From Anaeramoeba flamelloides (Eukaryota > Metamonada > Anaeramoebidae): DNA of 64,000 nucleotides. Location: positions 8,747,001 through 8,811,000 of the forward strand of contig JANTQA010000070.1 of the NCBI GenBank assembly GCA_027625915.1. The letters are read 5' to 3'. The notes beneath the pieces were generated by a model. It did no database searches and had not been told where the DNA came from. It worked only from the letters and a program-made list of their open reading frames with translations. Both the position numbers and the translations under genes were made by a program. Positions 1 to 9,759 of this stretch are shown here, piece by piece (the first letter of the stretch is position 1; the number at the start of each line of letters is the position of its first letter).

Positions 1-30
1 TTGTAAAATTGAACATTTTGGATCTTAGAA

Positions 31-263
31 TACTGGTATTTAAAATGTAAATGGGATTAATTGTCAGTTGGTTATCAATTTTTCCACATGTGTATCCTTT
101 AATTTGAAATTGACAGTAAACCCAAAAACATATCAATACAAAAAAGAAAAAGTACTAATCAAATAAATTAAGATGCTACTAACTTGGAATTTATGCGTCT
201 TAAAAAATAAAAAGATGAAGTGAAAATGAAAATTTTTTTCCATCTATTATTCAAAGACCATTA
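31..263. mobile_element. MITE family M1, copy 1
   Basis: The left end reads TACTGGTATTTAAAATGTAA and the right end is its rough reverse complement (ATTATTCAAAGACCATTA). Inside both ends lies a GAAGTGAAAA-type stretch, as in the copies at 1553-1732 and 27236-27402. It has no coding capacity. This is a short non-autonomous inverted-repeat DNA element, inferred from structure and copy number. It lies downstream of the dynamin first exon and so is probably inside a dynamin intron. Confidence 0.5.
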
Positions 264-641
264 AATTTATTTTTCCCGATCAGGGTTTTAATAGCTAAGA
301 AAATAAAAAAGAAGATCTGAAAAAAAACAGCTTTTTCAAACTTGTTAAAATTCATCTTTTTCACCAAAAAGACTGTTTAAAGGTTAAAAAGAAACTTTGT
401 GCTTTTTTTTTTTAATGAAGAATCCAAATTTCTTCTTTAAAATTGCTTTCTATGAAAAAAAGAAAAAGACGAAAAAGAATATGATCAGCTTCCACTTGTG
501 TTCTATTTCTTACATTTTTTCCTTTTGTTAAGCGGTAGTCAAAAAATATCGTGAAAAAAAATAAAAATAAAAAAAAAAACAAAAATTCAAAAACAAAGGC
601 CAAAAGATCTTGAATAAGAAAAAGATCTCGGCAATCCTTAC

Positions 642-998
642 ATTTAAAACAATTGGTTTGTCACTAATATTTTTTTTCCCTGTAATACGCTCTGTTTCAT
701 CGTCAATTTCTTGTCTGACTTGACTGAAATCATAATACGTTTTTCGATTATGCTCAAAACGAGCATAGGGCTTGATATTGCTGCTTTGAGGATTTGTGAG
801 CTTGATAATAATTGGCCTACGTGTTACCATATTTTTACCACGTGGTAAAAAATCTCTTTTCACGATCATTTCTAAAACACTTGACTTGCCACTCGATTGG
901 CTACCAACAACAACAATTTGCGGAAGGTGGATCTTTTTGTCAAGTTGTAAAAGAATGGTGTGAAGCTCGTTAACAATTGAAATTAAATCTTGGTTCAT
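642..998 (-). CDS. Dynamin-family large GTPase, first exon only
   Basis: This is the start of a dynamin-type membrane-fission GTPase. The first 119 residues run from the ATG at 998 to a GTAAGG splice donor at 641, in phase 0. Visible motifs are the dynamin P-loop GSQSSGKSS (residues 32-40) and the G2 switch region LPRGKNMVTRRP (51-62), followed by the usual INDETERITG-like helix written here as IDDETERITGKKNIS. The exon ends at KPIVLN, just before the strand that leads to the DLPG switch-II motif of the family. No continuation (a DLPG block) could be found between 1 and 641, so the rest either lies beyond the window across a long intron or has been lost. The reading frame is clean, which favours a live gene. 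Family assignment is secure; whether it is classical dynamin, a Drp1 type or another class cannot be told from this part. Confidence 0.88.
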
Positions 999-1552
999 TC
1001 GAAATTAAAACAGTTATAACTTTTTCTCTCTTTCGTTGAATTGACAAAGTTGGTTGTATTCAAATAAAATTTTATTCTCTTGCAAAGAAATGAGAAAAAA
1101 TGATTTGTTTCTGTGTTTAAAAAGAAGATTTCGTTTGATATTAACAATATACACCAGAGGGTTGAAATTAATAAAGTTACTGATTTCGCCATTTTTAACG
1201 AGAATGTGAAGAAGTGATCTTGATGTTTTGAAGATGATCCTTTTAATAATATTAAAAAGTTAATTGTGAAGATGAATAAAAGGTTTGCAAACAAAACTAA
1301 CAATTTGTTAAAACTTCAAATCAACTTGAATAATAAAATCAAGAAAACAAATACACTATTCACCATGACGAATATGAGAAACATATTTTTTAGTCTTTAT
1401 GAAAATACCATTTTTTTATAAAGGTTAGCAGTCGAAATTCAACAGTAAATTTTTATTTAGAGTAATCAAATTTTAATTCCTTTTTCTATTTTTAAAAAGT
1501 TGACTAAGAAGCCAAGAAAGCTCATTAGAAAAAAAAAATTTCTTAATTTCTT
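999..1552. other. AT-rich 5' flank of the dynamin gene
   Basis: No gene, RNA or convincing repeat seen. This is the upstream region of the dynamin exon and probably holds its promoter. Short open frames on the minus strand here are low-complexity and have no recognisable domain. Confidence 0.3.
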
Positions 1553-1732
1553 TACTGGTATTTGAATAATAAATGGGATTTTTTTTCACTTCATTTTTAA
1601 TTTCTCTTTTTTAAGAGAACACAGATTGAGAACCTTAAATTGTAACCTAATCTCTTTGAGAACTATATTTATAAAAAAAAATATGGAAAAGGAAGTGAAA
1701 ATTCTTTCCCATTTAGAATTCAAATACCAGTA
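1553..1732. mobile_element. MITE family M1, copy 2 (best preserved)
   Basis: A 180 bp inverted-repeat element. The left end reads TACTGGTATTTGAATAATAA followed by ATGGGATT and a TTCACTTC stretch. The right end is its near reverse complement, GAAGTGAAAATTCTTTCCCA followed by a CAAATACCAGTA terminus. The arms are about 45 bp. There is no coding content. Confidence 0.65.
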
Positions 1733-2514
1733 TATTTATGATTTGTTTTTTATCTTCAAATAATTGATTTTCTTTTGAGAAAGTGGCTTCTTTAAACATC
1801 CAAAATTCCCAGAGTAAATACTAGAAATTTTACTGTTCAAATAACGAAAAATGATTTGATTATGTCACGAGCAAATATTTTAGATTATGCCATTTTTAAA
1901 TGATTTTTACGAATATCTACTTTCATTCTTCAGACGAAACTTTTTCAAAATCTTTATCATATCAAAATTTGAGTTGGAGACAAATTTGTGATAGACTTTA
2001 ACAGATTCTAAATTTACCCTGAACTTTCGAAACTCTTTTGTTATCACTTAAAAGATTAACATTTCATTCATCAATCCAAAGATTTCAAAACTCTTATGTG
2101 TTAAGAATCTCTTCTATTGAAAAATATCAAGGTATTAAATACACATTTAATTATTCTAGTGAGATATTCTCACAATTTTAATGTCTGGTTTTCAAAATGA
2201 ATTTTTCCCATACACCAAAAACACTCTTCTTTTGAATCGGTTCTGGGTTTTTGGATCTTTAATTCAAAGATCAAAATCAATATTTTTCAAAAAAATAGAG
2301 TTTTTTTAAGGTGTGTTTATAGTTTCAATTTTTTGTTTTACCACAAAACCTCACTAACCAAACACTTAGAAATTGAACTAATAAGATATTCAATTTATTT
2401 ATTTTTTGGGTAAGTTATTCGTCCTTTTGTAGTAATTATCTCAGTAAAAGTGAATAGTTTTCCTTTAAATCAATACTTATCTTCATTACTACTTTGTGTC
2501 AAGGGATAAATGTC
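1733..2514. other. AT-rich intergenic sequence
   Basis: No gene or RNA recognised. It holds only A/T runs and short imperfect repeats, between the M1 element and the start of repeat family E. Confidence 0.3.
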
Positions 2515-3255
2515 ACCCTCGATTTCTATAGAATCAAATGATGTTGAAATTGGGTGTAAATGATATTAGTGCTTCATGTCTTAAATAACTCTAAAAAATT
2601 TAATATAAATCTTATTGCACAATAAATTATTGGATTTTTTACTAAGGATCACTATTAAAAAATTTACATTTTAAGAATTAATTTTTTTATTTTTTTAAAA
2701 GTCTAAAAATAGAAACCCAAAATACAGTATACTGTTATTTAATAATTTAGATTTAGAACTTCCAAAAGTAACTATTTTTTATTTTTTCAATTTCAAAGAT
2801 TAACTCAATAATCATCAAACAAAAACCCAAAGACTGATTATCTTTGTTTCCTTTTTTTAAAGATAATTATAACATCAATATTTCTTCAATAATTCTGAAA
2901 TAATTGGTCATTAAAATTTATTGGTTAATTATTTAAGTGTTTAAAATAATTGAATTTTTTAACTATTAATCCACATTTCACAACAAATTTTTGAAAGATA
3001 TTTTGCAACTTTGGAGTTTTTCGATTGATAATTTAACCTATAAATTAGTCGACGAAATACAGATTTTTATTATGAGATTGTTTGGTTTTTTACTAATACA
3101 TAGATCATTTCTAATTGATGAGATCAACAATTATTACAAATTGAATAATCGATTTTTTAGAGACCTTTTAACTAGGGGACATGAATATAATTTACACCCA
3201 ATTACAACATACTTTGATCTTAGGCTTCTTCTTGGTTGATGCTAATTACTTAAGT
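2515..3255 (+). repeat. Dispersed repeat family E, copy 1
   Basis: About 740 bp shared in the same order with 12385-13190 and, inverted and partial, with 31690-32075. Landmarks: GTGTAAATGATATTAGTGCT near 2551, the block AACTTCCAAAAGTAACTATT near 2758, a CAATAATCATCAA block, and TACTTTGATCTTAGGCTTCT near 3210. An open frame of about 82 codons (2991-3239) lies inside; it is broken in the second copy and is probably chance. Terminal repeats were not resolved, so the class is unknown; a degraded non-autonomous DNA element is the best guess. Confidence 0.55.
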
Positions 3256-3379
3256 TGGGTATTTTCAAAAATTACTAAAAATAAAAACTCCTAATAAACC
3301 TGTTTTTTGAAAAGATCTACATTTTGATCGGTGAATAAAGGATTGTAAGTGCCTTAAACAATACAAAAGTTACACATTT

Positions 3380-3960
3380 GTGACGTATCGGAAGGATTCA
3401 TCTAGAACCTGCATCCTTACACTTTGCAGAATTTTTACAAGGACTTATAGGAAACAAAGAATTGTAAGTGATTTTACTATTAAGGTCTGATAATACTTAC
3501 ATTAATCAAAATCTCTATTGTTGTAGAATTTATTATGATTTGAAAAGTTAGAGAAAAAATGTGTAAATAAGAAGTGGTTTTAACTTTTATTATTTTTTAA
3601 AAATTTAGGCAATGATCATAAGATTAGCTCAAGGTTTAGATCATTTAAACAAAACAATCCAACCAATAGGACAATACATACTTTTTTATATCAACGAAAT
3701 ATTGCACTTTTATTAAAATTTAAAAAAGAATTAAAAAGATATCAAGATTATTAAATTCGAATTTTTTGACAAAAAAAAAATGAGAAAAGGGTTATTTTTT
3801 TATTTATTTTATAAGAAATTTGGTTTCATTGTAAAATTTGTAATTAGGGCGAGATGTGTGAAATAAACTGATTAATTTTTTTTCAAGTATTAGGTATTGA
3901 TTCAAGATCTAATATCTGTATAGGATTTTTGATGAAGCAATCGCGAAAGATGTGAGTATT
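3380..3960 (+). pseudogene. Possible decayed protein-kinase gene
   Basis: Three kinase-like landmarks appear in the right order on the plus strand in a stretch with no long open frame. Near 3385-3455 a reading gives an NLHPYTLQNFYKDL-like block, resembling the helix C to strand 4 region (NL-HP-I--FY). It is followed by a GTAAGT at 3466. At 3612-3660 the reading is MIIRLAQGLDHLNKT, like kinase helix E (LAxGLxYLH). At 3931-3957 the reading is V-stop-DF-stop-stop-SNR, which looks like a VxDFGLS motif with the glycine codon turned to a stop. Several stops interrupt the frames and no HRD loop was found. If real, this is a host tyrosine-kinase-like gene far into decay. Chance resemblance in AT-rich DNA cannot be excluded. 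Confidence 0.28.
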
Positions 3961-4386
3961 CCTATCTTTAAATTTCCAAACTTTATTAATAATCATATGA
4001 TCTAAAAAAAATTTAAACAATTTAAGAAAAAAATATTCAATTGAGTAATAATTTTCAATTATGAGTAATTAAGATTTGGACTCCAAGATTGAAAAATATA
4101 TGTTGTTCTTTGTGTGAAGTTAAGAAAATAAACAATATATTTTTCTTGATAAAGTATTATTTATGGCAATTTGAAAGAAAAATATTTTGATTATGGTCAA
4201 AAAGAAATGTCAAAACGTTAGAGTTATTATTTTTTGAAATGTGAGGATCAATAATTAATAAATCATAATTAAAATATATTAAAAAATTAAAAGAGAAACG
4301 ATCCTATAAAGTTTTTATAGTAATTATTTTTTTGATGATTAAAGCTAGACTAATTTTTATTCCTAAAATATTATAAAAATATACAA

Positions 4387-5140
4387 ATTCAGGTACATAG
4401 TGCCCCACTTTTCAGAGTTTTGGAATACCACTTTATTAATCACAGTTTGTGGAATCTTATTTATTGCTGATGATTTTTATATCGGTTTTTTTACTCCACC
4501 TGTTTCAGGGGAAGTGTTTTCAAGTGTCATCAAGTACCTAGTTTTTTTTTTGAGGTTTTCTATTTTAAATAGAAAATTGGTTGATATTCGTTAGCTTTTT
4601 TGGAGTTTTCTTTTTATTTGTGAAGTTTTCTAGGTTTTTTAGAGGTTTTCTATTTTATTTAGAAAAACTATAGATTTTCATTAGGTGTTTTTTAATTTTC
4701 GAAATAAACAGAAAATTTTGATAAATTTTCTGTTTATTTCAAAAAGTAAAAAAAACCTAGAACACTTCACAAATAAAAAGAAAACTCAAAAAAAGCTAAT
4801 GAAAATCTATCGATTTTAGAAATAAATAGAAAACCTAATCGTAGTTTTTTTTAATCTGAGAAATAAAAAGAAATTTTTTGAAATTTTCTTTTTATTTCTG
4901 AAATTAAAAAAAAGCTAACAATTGTTTTCCAGAATTCAAAATAATTAAATGAAATCAAGAATTTAACTAATTCTTTCAAATCCCGGAAATTTTTGGAATT
5001 GGATGATTTTTAATTTGGTCATGTAAATGATATAATATTTTTGTACTTTAATATTTTAATTATTTTTCTTCTTGTTTTTTTTAGTAAATTTTCTTTGATT
5101 ATTCCTTTCTCTTTTAAATAAATAAATAAATAAATATGAT
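4387..5140 (+). repeat. Foldback repeat family D, copy 1
   Basis: About 750 bp matching 62562-63245 from GGTACATAGTGCCCCACT through TTAGTAAATTTTCTTT. The middle is palindromic: 4591-4642 is the near reverse complement of 4748-4799, and between them a hairpin (about 4700-4740) has AAATAAACAGAAAATTTT facing AAATTTTCTGTTTATTT. The plain ends carry no obvious shared inverted repeat. There is no recognisable coding sequence; an open frame at 4400-4594 is not conserved in the second copy. Confidence 0.6.
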
Positions 5141-5152
5141 CATTTTTTCTCA

Positions 5153-5157
<5 letters not shown>

Positions 5158-5192
<35 letters not shown>
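5158..5192. repeat. (TA)n microsatellite
   Basis: About 17 uninterrupted TA units. Confidence 0.95.
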
Positions 5193-5193
<1 letters not shown>

Positions 5194-6283
5194 CATTAAA
5201 GAGTGGGTACTAAAAGTCCACCTGTTTGCCCGAATCCCTAATTTGAATTAGAGATATTGTTGAACCAAGTGAGAGCTGGTAGTTTCTCCCAAAAATCGGA
5301 TCCACTCCATAAATTAAGAGGTATTTTGTTCCAATTCCCTTTAGTTTTTATAATAGTCAATTAGATTCAATTCGCTCAAACGATAACCTCAAAGAATTAG
5401 TGGTTATAAGAAGCATAAACACGATTTTTAATTAAAATTGCACTGTGGTGGCTATTTTAGAAAATGGTAAACAATAAGAAATAATGGTTAAGGGGATAGA
5501 ACTCCACCTTCAGATTGAACAAAAATATATTTTTTTGATTATTGCTTTTTTTTTTCTTTTTTCTTTACTTTTTAAATTGTTTTGTAAAAAGTAAACTTGA
5601 ATAAAAAAAAAGTTTTTAAACTCTAAATTAACATACAGAAAAGTGATACTTTTTATTTTCTTTTAAAATTCAAAGATTTGCAATTAGAAAATATTATTTG
5701 ATACAATTTTAATTACCCACAGAAATTGAGATTTTTTGCAGAAGACGTTCCAATGAAAGTCCCAAAAATTTTTTTTCCATTTTTTTTTTTTTGAAAATTA
5801 TAGTTTGTTTAGGATATTACGTTTATAAGTATTGACTATAATCCAAATTTTATTATTTCTCTTATTTATAAACAATCTAAGTTTGGTTTATTCTTAAAAA
5901 AAATGTGAAATATGGTTTTTTGGCTTGTCTCATTTGAGTGAAATGGGGTTTAATTTACTTTAATTCAGGCCAAATTTATGGTGAAATTAATCCATTTGAA
6001 ATTTTTATACGTTAATCATAGGATAGAATAAACCACAGAAAGAAATTTCTTTCTGAATTCGCAAAAAATATTTTGAGTTTTGAATAACAAGGAAACAAAT
6101 ACTCTTTAATAACATCCTATTAAAGTTTAAAATTGTAGAAACTGGAAAAAATATTATGTTTTATTAAGTTTCTAGTTACTTTATTCTCGTTCGTAAACGA
6201 TTTTTCGGTCAAAGAGATTCAGTTTTAATAAATGAATTACACGAGTTTAAATAATTTGAGTCAAAATTAGAAGAAAATATTTA
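5193..6283. other. Intergenic sequence, nothing recognised
   Basis: No gene or known RNA found. The first 300 bp (about 5193-5500) are less AT-biased than the surroundings, with CCACCTGTTTGCCCGAATCC and GAGAGCTGGTAGTTTCTCCC, but contain no open frame or tRNA/snRNA signature that I could identify. The rest is homopolymer-rich. Confidence 0.3.
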
Positions 6284-6720
6284 TTTAGGAAATTTCCAAA
6301 ATTGAATTTATTATATCTCGTTTTTACTTATTTCCATTTTTGATTGTTTTTTGATACCTAATTCATTTGTAAATTTTTTTTTAATTGTAAATTCTCAAGT
6401 TATTTGATAAAAAGGGGTTATTTAAATTGTTATTGATAAAGTAAAAATGATTGTAGAGAAATAATTTTGATTTCTATTGGAATTTTACTTTGAATCTTCT
6501 TTTGAGTATCAAAATTAACATTGTTGTTTTTCTCACTATTCCCCTTAAGAATTTGAGTTTTTCTATTTTCAAGAAACTCTATCGATTTCTTAGTATAACT
6601 ATTTCACGCGGATATCAACTAGATTTGGTGAGTATTATACAACATATTTCTTATTTAATCTCCAAACTTACTTTATAAAAAATATTTCTGATATGAAAAA
6701 AAATGTTTGGCCACTCTGGT
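6284..6720 (+). repeat. Dispersed repeat family F, copy 1
   Basis: About 430 bp shared with 37438-37870. Both begin TTTAGGAAATT(T)CCAAAATTGAA and share a block around GATAAAGTAAAAATGATTGT and TTGATTTCTATTGGAATTTT. No coding content and no clear terminal repeats. Confidence 0.55.
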
Positions 6721-6724
6721 ATAA

Positions 6725-7226
6725 TGTAAGGTTGATCCATCTTCAATTTCAGATTAATTTTAATAGTGTTTTAATAGTAATTAAAAATTGAAATGATTTA
6801 TTTTTCTTTTTCCAGAAATCTGATCGGAAGAGCCTAAGGCTAATAGGTTTGGGTAATATATAATAACAAAATATGATTAGAAGTTTTTCAATTGAAATTT
6901 TTATTTTACGCCAGGTTTTAATTGGAAATTTTCAAAAATTATATTTTGTTTTTTTTTGAATTGAGTAAAAACGAAATAAATATTCAATTGACAACCCAAA
7001 AATCAAAATTCATTCTTAAATACCTACCAGTCTATTAACCGTGCACTCTTCAATTTGGATTACCGAAAAAAAAAAAAAAATCAAATTATGTAAAATAATA
7101 TAATTTATATAGAATAATATTAACTTTCAAAATAAGCTTAAGAATGATCACCTAAGAACGAAATTAACATCTCACTACACCCTACACAAGATAATCATTT
7201 TTCAAATTATAGGGATTGTCAACCTT
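6725..7226. mobile_element. TTAA-type palindromic element family I, copy 2 (degraded)
   Basis: A worn copy of the palindromic element at 48880-49439. Matches include the left end (GTAAGGTTGATCCATC for TTAAGGTTTACAATCC), an inner GAAATCTGATCGGAAGAGCC block, the loop block CAATTGACAACCCAAAAATC in opposite orientation, and the right end CAAGATAATCATTTTTCAAA followed by GGGATTGTCAACCTT. It lies directly upstream of the SRP receptor beta gene, so it contributes to or borders that promoter. Confidence 0.55.
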
Positions 7227-7444
7227 CAAAAAAGTAAATTTACAAGAAGAACTTTTAAAAGCAAAAACACAGGACTTTTAAAAGCCTTTATCCCTTTTCA
7301 AATCCTTCAAACACTTTTAAACAATTAAAACAGCATTTCCAGCACTTTCCTTGAGGAAAAGCTCTGTAAAAACCTGTGTTTTTTTGTATTAATCAATCGG
7401 AAATTATTTTCATTTTTTCGCTTTACTCAATATTCTGGAACAAG

Positions 7445-8218
7445 ATGAGTACTAAAGAAACTCTGGAATCAATTCTTTCATTTCTCCCATTCTCGTTATG
7501 GGTCAATGTATCAATCTTATTTGCTGGGTTATTAGTTGTCTGTCTTCTAATTTATTTAATCATCAAGCTTTTTGGGCGTATGAAAAAGTCAGGGGAACCT
7601 TCCATTCTCATTGTTGGCTCGATGAACACAGGTAAGTCGTGTTTATTTTATCAACTGAATGAAGGGGAATTTGTTGAAACACAACGATCGATGAGAGAAC
7701 AAGAGGCAACCTTTGCTATCCACGAGAAATTCGTCAAAGAAAAGGATCCCAAACAACAAGCAAAAAAATATCATTTCATTGATTGGCCAGGCTCACCATC
7801 ACTTCGGTTAAGGCTGTCTGATTTTTATCCAGTTACTGACAAGATTGTGTTTGTTGTTGACGGAACAGAATTGGACGACGACACTTTTGAATTATTTTAT
7901 AAATTGTTGTCCGCTCAGAAACTAAAAGAAAAACAAACCCCATTTTTAGTTGTTCTTAACAAATCAGATCTTGTCGACTCACCAGATGTCAAACCAATGG
8001 AAAAATTGTTTAACAGAGAAATCGCTCAATTAAATAAAACTTATGGCTCAACAAGCTATACAAAAGAACAAGAAGATGAAACAGAAAATGCAATTACACA
8101 ATTGCTTGACGAGTCAGAAGAGTTTTTACTTGAAAAACTTCAAAACCCAATTACATTTGTTAAGTCTTCAATCAAAAATGGTCAGATAGATGACATTATT
8201 AATTTCATTACAAATTAA
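7445..8218 (+). CDS. SRPRB: Signal recognition particle receptor subunit beta
   Basis: SRP receptor beta is the membrane-anchored small GTPase of the ER that holds SRP receptor alpha, so that ribosome-nascent-chain complexes dock at the translocon. The 257-residue product has one N-terminal membrane segment (about residues 18-42). The GTPase domain follows, with P-loop GSMNTGKS (58-65), DWPG (113-116, the G3 motif) and NKSD (172-175, G4). Length and single anchor fit the family. The frame is open for 23 more codons upstream, to 7376, but MSTKETLES is the better start because it puts the anchor where the family has it. Single exon. A degraded palindromic element ends about 220 bp upstream of the start, and a TTAA-flanked element begins 157 bp after the stop. 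Identification rests on the anchor plus GTPase layout and the SR-beta-like DWPG; an ARF/SAR relative is much less likely. Confidence 0.9.
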   Translation: MSTKETLESILSFLPFSLWVNVSILFAGLLVVCLLIYLIIKLFGRMKKSGEPSILIVGSMNTGKSCLFYQLNEGEFVETQRSMREQEATFAIHEKFVKEKDPKQQAKKYHFIDWPGSPSLRLRLSDFYPVTDKIVFVVDGTELDDDTFELFYKLLSAQKLKEKQTPFLVVLNKSDLVDSPDVKPMEKLFNREIAQLNKTYGSTSYTKEQEDETENAITQLLDESEEFLLEKLQNPITFVKSSIKNGQIDDIINFITN

Positions 8219-8542
8219 ACAAGAAAAAATTTACACTATTTTTTTTTGTTGGCATCATAATGAAAAAACAAACAATTTTTTAGACAACAGCGAGAAAACA
8301 AATATAAAATTTGATAATTTTGAAAGAAAGCCAATCTTCGGTTGGATTTTATTAGTTATACTTTTTTTGTTTTCTTAAGGGAGTAGCCACGGTAAAGAAA
8401 AATTTTTCACTTTTTTGCAATTTTGATTGGGATCAGTTAAAAAACATTTTTTACTTTGGGTGTACCTCATTGATTTTTATTATTTAAAGTACTTCATTCA
8501 TAAGATTTTTTTAAATTTTTTTTTTCAAAGTCTCAAAGAAAT

Positions 8543-8637
8543 TGCCACAATAGAATGTTGAGTTGAATTGCTTAAAATAGTGTTTTGAATGTTGAATAAC
8601 TTATCTTTTATCCTTATCTCAACATTCTATTGTGGCA
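8543..8637. repeat. Short inverted-repeat hairpin element
   Basis: TGCCACAATAGAATGTTGAG (8543-8562) is perfectly repeated in reverse complement at 8618-8637, with a 55 bp AT-rich loop. It may be a very small MITE nested in the TTAA element. Confidence 0.75.
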
Positions 8638-9008
8638 TTTAATTTCAACATTTTTTCAATTTTCATCATTTTTGAGATTTTTTTAATCCTGGCAACATAA
8701 AGCAATTAGAAATATTTTTTTTATTAGTGGCATTTGGGATTAATGGATTTTGTTTAAAAAGAACAACAACATTACAATTGAGAGAATCATAAAAGGAAAC
8801 ATAAATGGGACTTAAATAGCTAGAAGGATTCCAAAATTAGAATAATTAAGTCAAATTATAACTTGTTAGGATTTTAAATAGTTGGGTTTAGTGGAATTGG
8901 AGAAGTGAATATGATTATATGTTATCAAAGTTTAAACCACAAAATAGTCATAAGTTTTATTCAAAGAATCTGAAATTATCTTCTGCCCAAAAAAAAAAAC
9001 TAAACCCC

Positions 9009-9542
9009 ATTCCAAAAATTTGGACACATCTAAAATCAAAAATAGGGAAACAAAAACTCAATTTATGATATTTTTCCAAACCTAATATAAAACCACATTT
9101 AAGTTATATAGTATTAATGGTTTTTTAAGTAATCATTTTCATCCAAATATAAGAAAACAATATAAAATAAAAAATCAAAACAAGTGTGTCCAAAATAAGG
9201 AAACGAGCTGAAATGAAAGAGTTTGAACAAAAAATATATTGGTTGATTTGTTGAAATTACACCAACAATGGTTGATCGATCAAATGATAAGATACCATCC
9301 GCCGGTTGTATGTGGGTTTTTCAATTTAAGAAACTCAACTGTAACCTTCTATCAACCATCTATAAAAAATTTTCAGATCTAACGAAACAGATTAAGTAAC
9401 TTCAGAAATAGAAAATTAAAACAAAAAAAAAAAAGACAAAAAATGAAATAGTTTGTTGAATTAAAATTAATTTCCAATTGGGCGTAAATCATGTTATTGT
9501 TATATTTCCAACTGTTTAAACTGTGCCCAAATTAATGGAATT
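9009..9542 (+). mobile_element. MITE family G, copy 1
   Basis: A 534 bp element with terminal inverted repeats of about 20 bp: left ATTCCAAAAATTTGGACACA, right GTGCCCAAATTAATGGAATT. Homologous copies are at 41482-41972 and 60811-61330. Shared inner blocks include AAGTAATCATTTTCATCCAA and AGATCTAACGAAACA. No coding content. Confidence 0.7.
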
Positions 9543-9759
9543 AAGTTTATTTTAATAAAAAAATAAAAAAAAAAAAAAAACTATTTTATCTATATAATCT
9601 CTTTTTTTTAATTGTTGAACATTACTAAAAAAAAAATATCAAATAATTTTTTTAAAAAAATTTTTAGAGAATCTACGATCACACGCCACTAAAATAAAAT
9701 GTTCTTATCTCATCTCTCTCAAATTTTTATCATGTCTTATGGTGTAGCTACTCCCTTAA

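Larger units (their letters stand above)
8375..9759. mobile_element. TTAA-flanked DNA element with nested insertions
   Basis: The left end TTAA at 8375-8378 is followed by GGGAGTAGCCAC. The right end has GTAGCTACTCCC followed by TTAA at 9756-9759. So a short inverted repeat (about 12-15 bp) is flanked by a TTAA duplication, as in piggyBac-type elements. Inside lie a 95 bp hairpin element (8543-8637) and a family G MITE (9009-9542). No transposase frame is visible, so it is non-autonomous. It sits just behind the SRP receptor beta gene. Confidence 0.55.

Noticed and set aside
2991-3239. 82-codon open frame in repeat family E
   Set aside because: Interrupted in the second copy at 12385-13190 and no domain; probably chance.
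4400-4594. 64-codon open frame at the start of repeat family D
   Set aside because: Not kept open in the copy at 62562; no recognisable domain.
5193-5500. Possible structured RNA gene in a less AT-biased patch
   Set aside because: No tRNA arms, no U6 or other snRNA signature and no second copy seen; left as unassigned.
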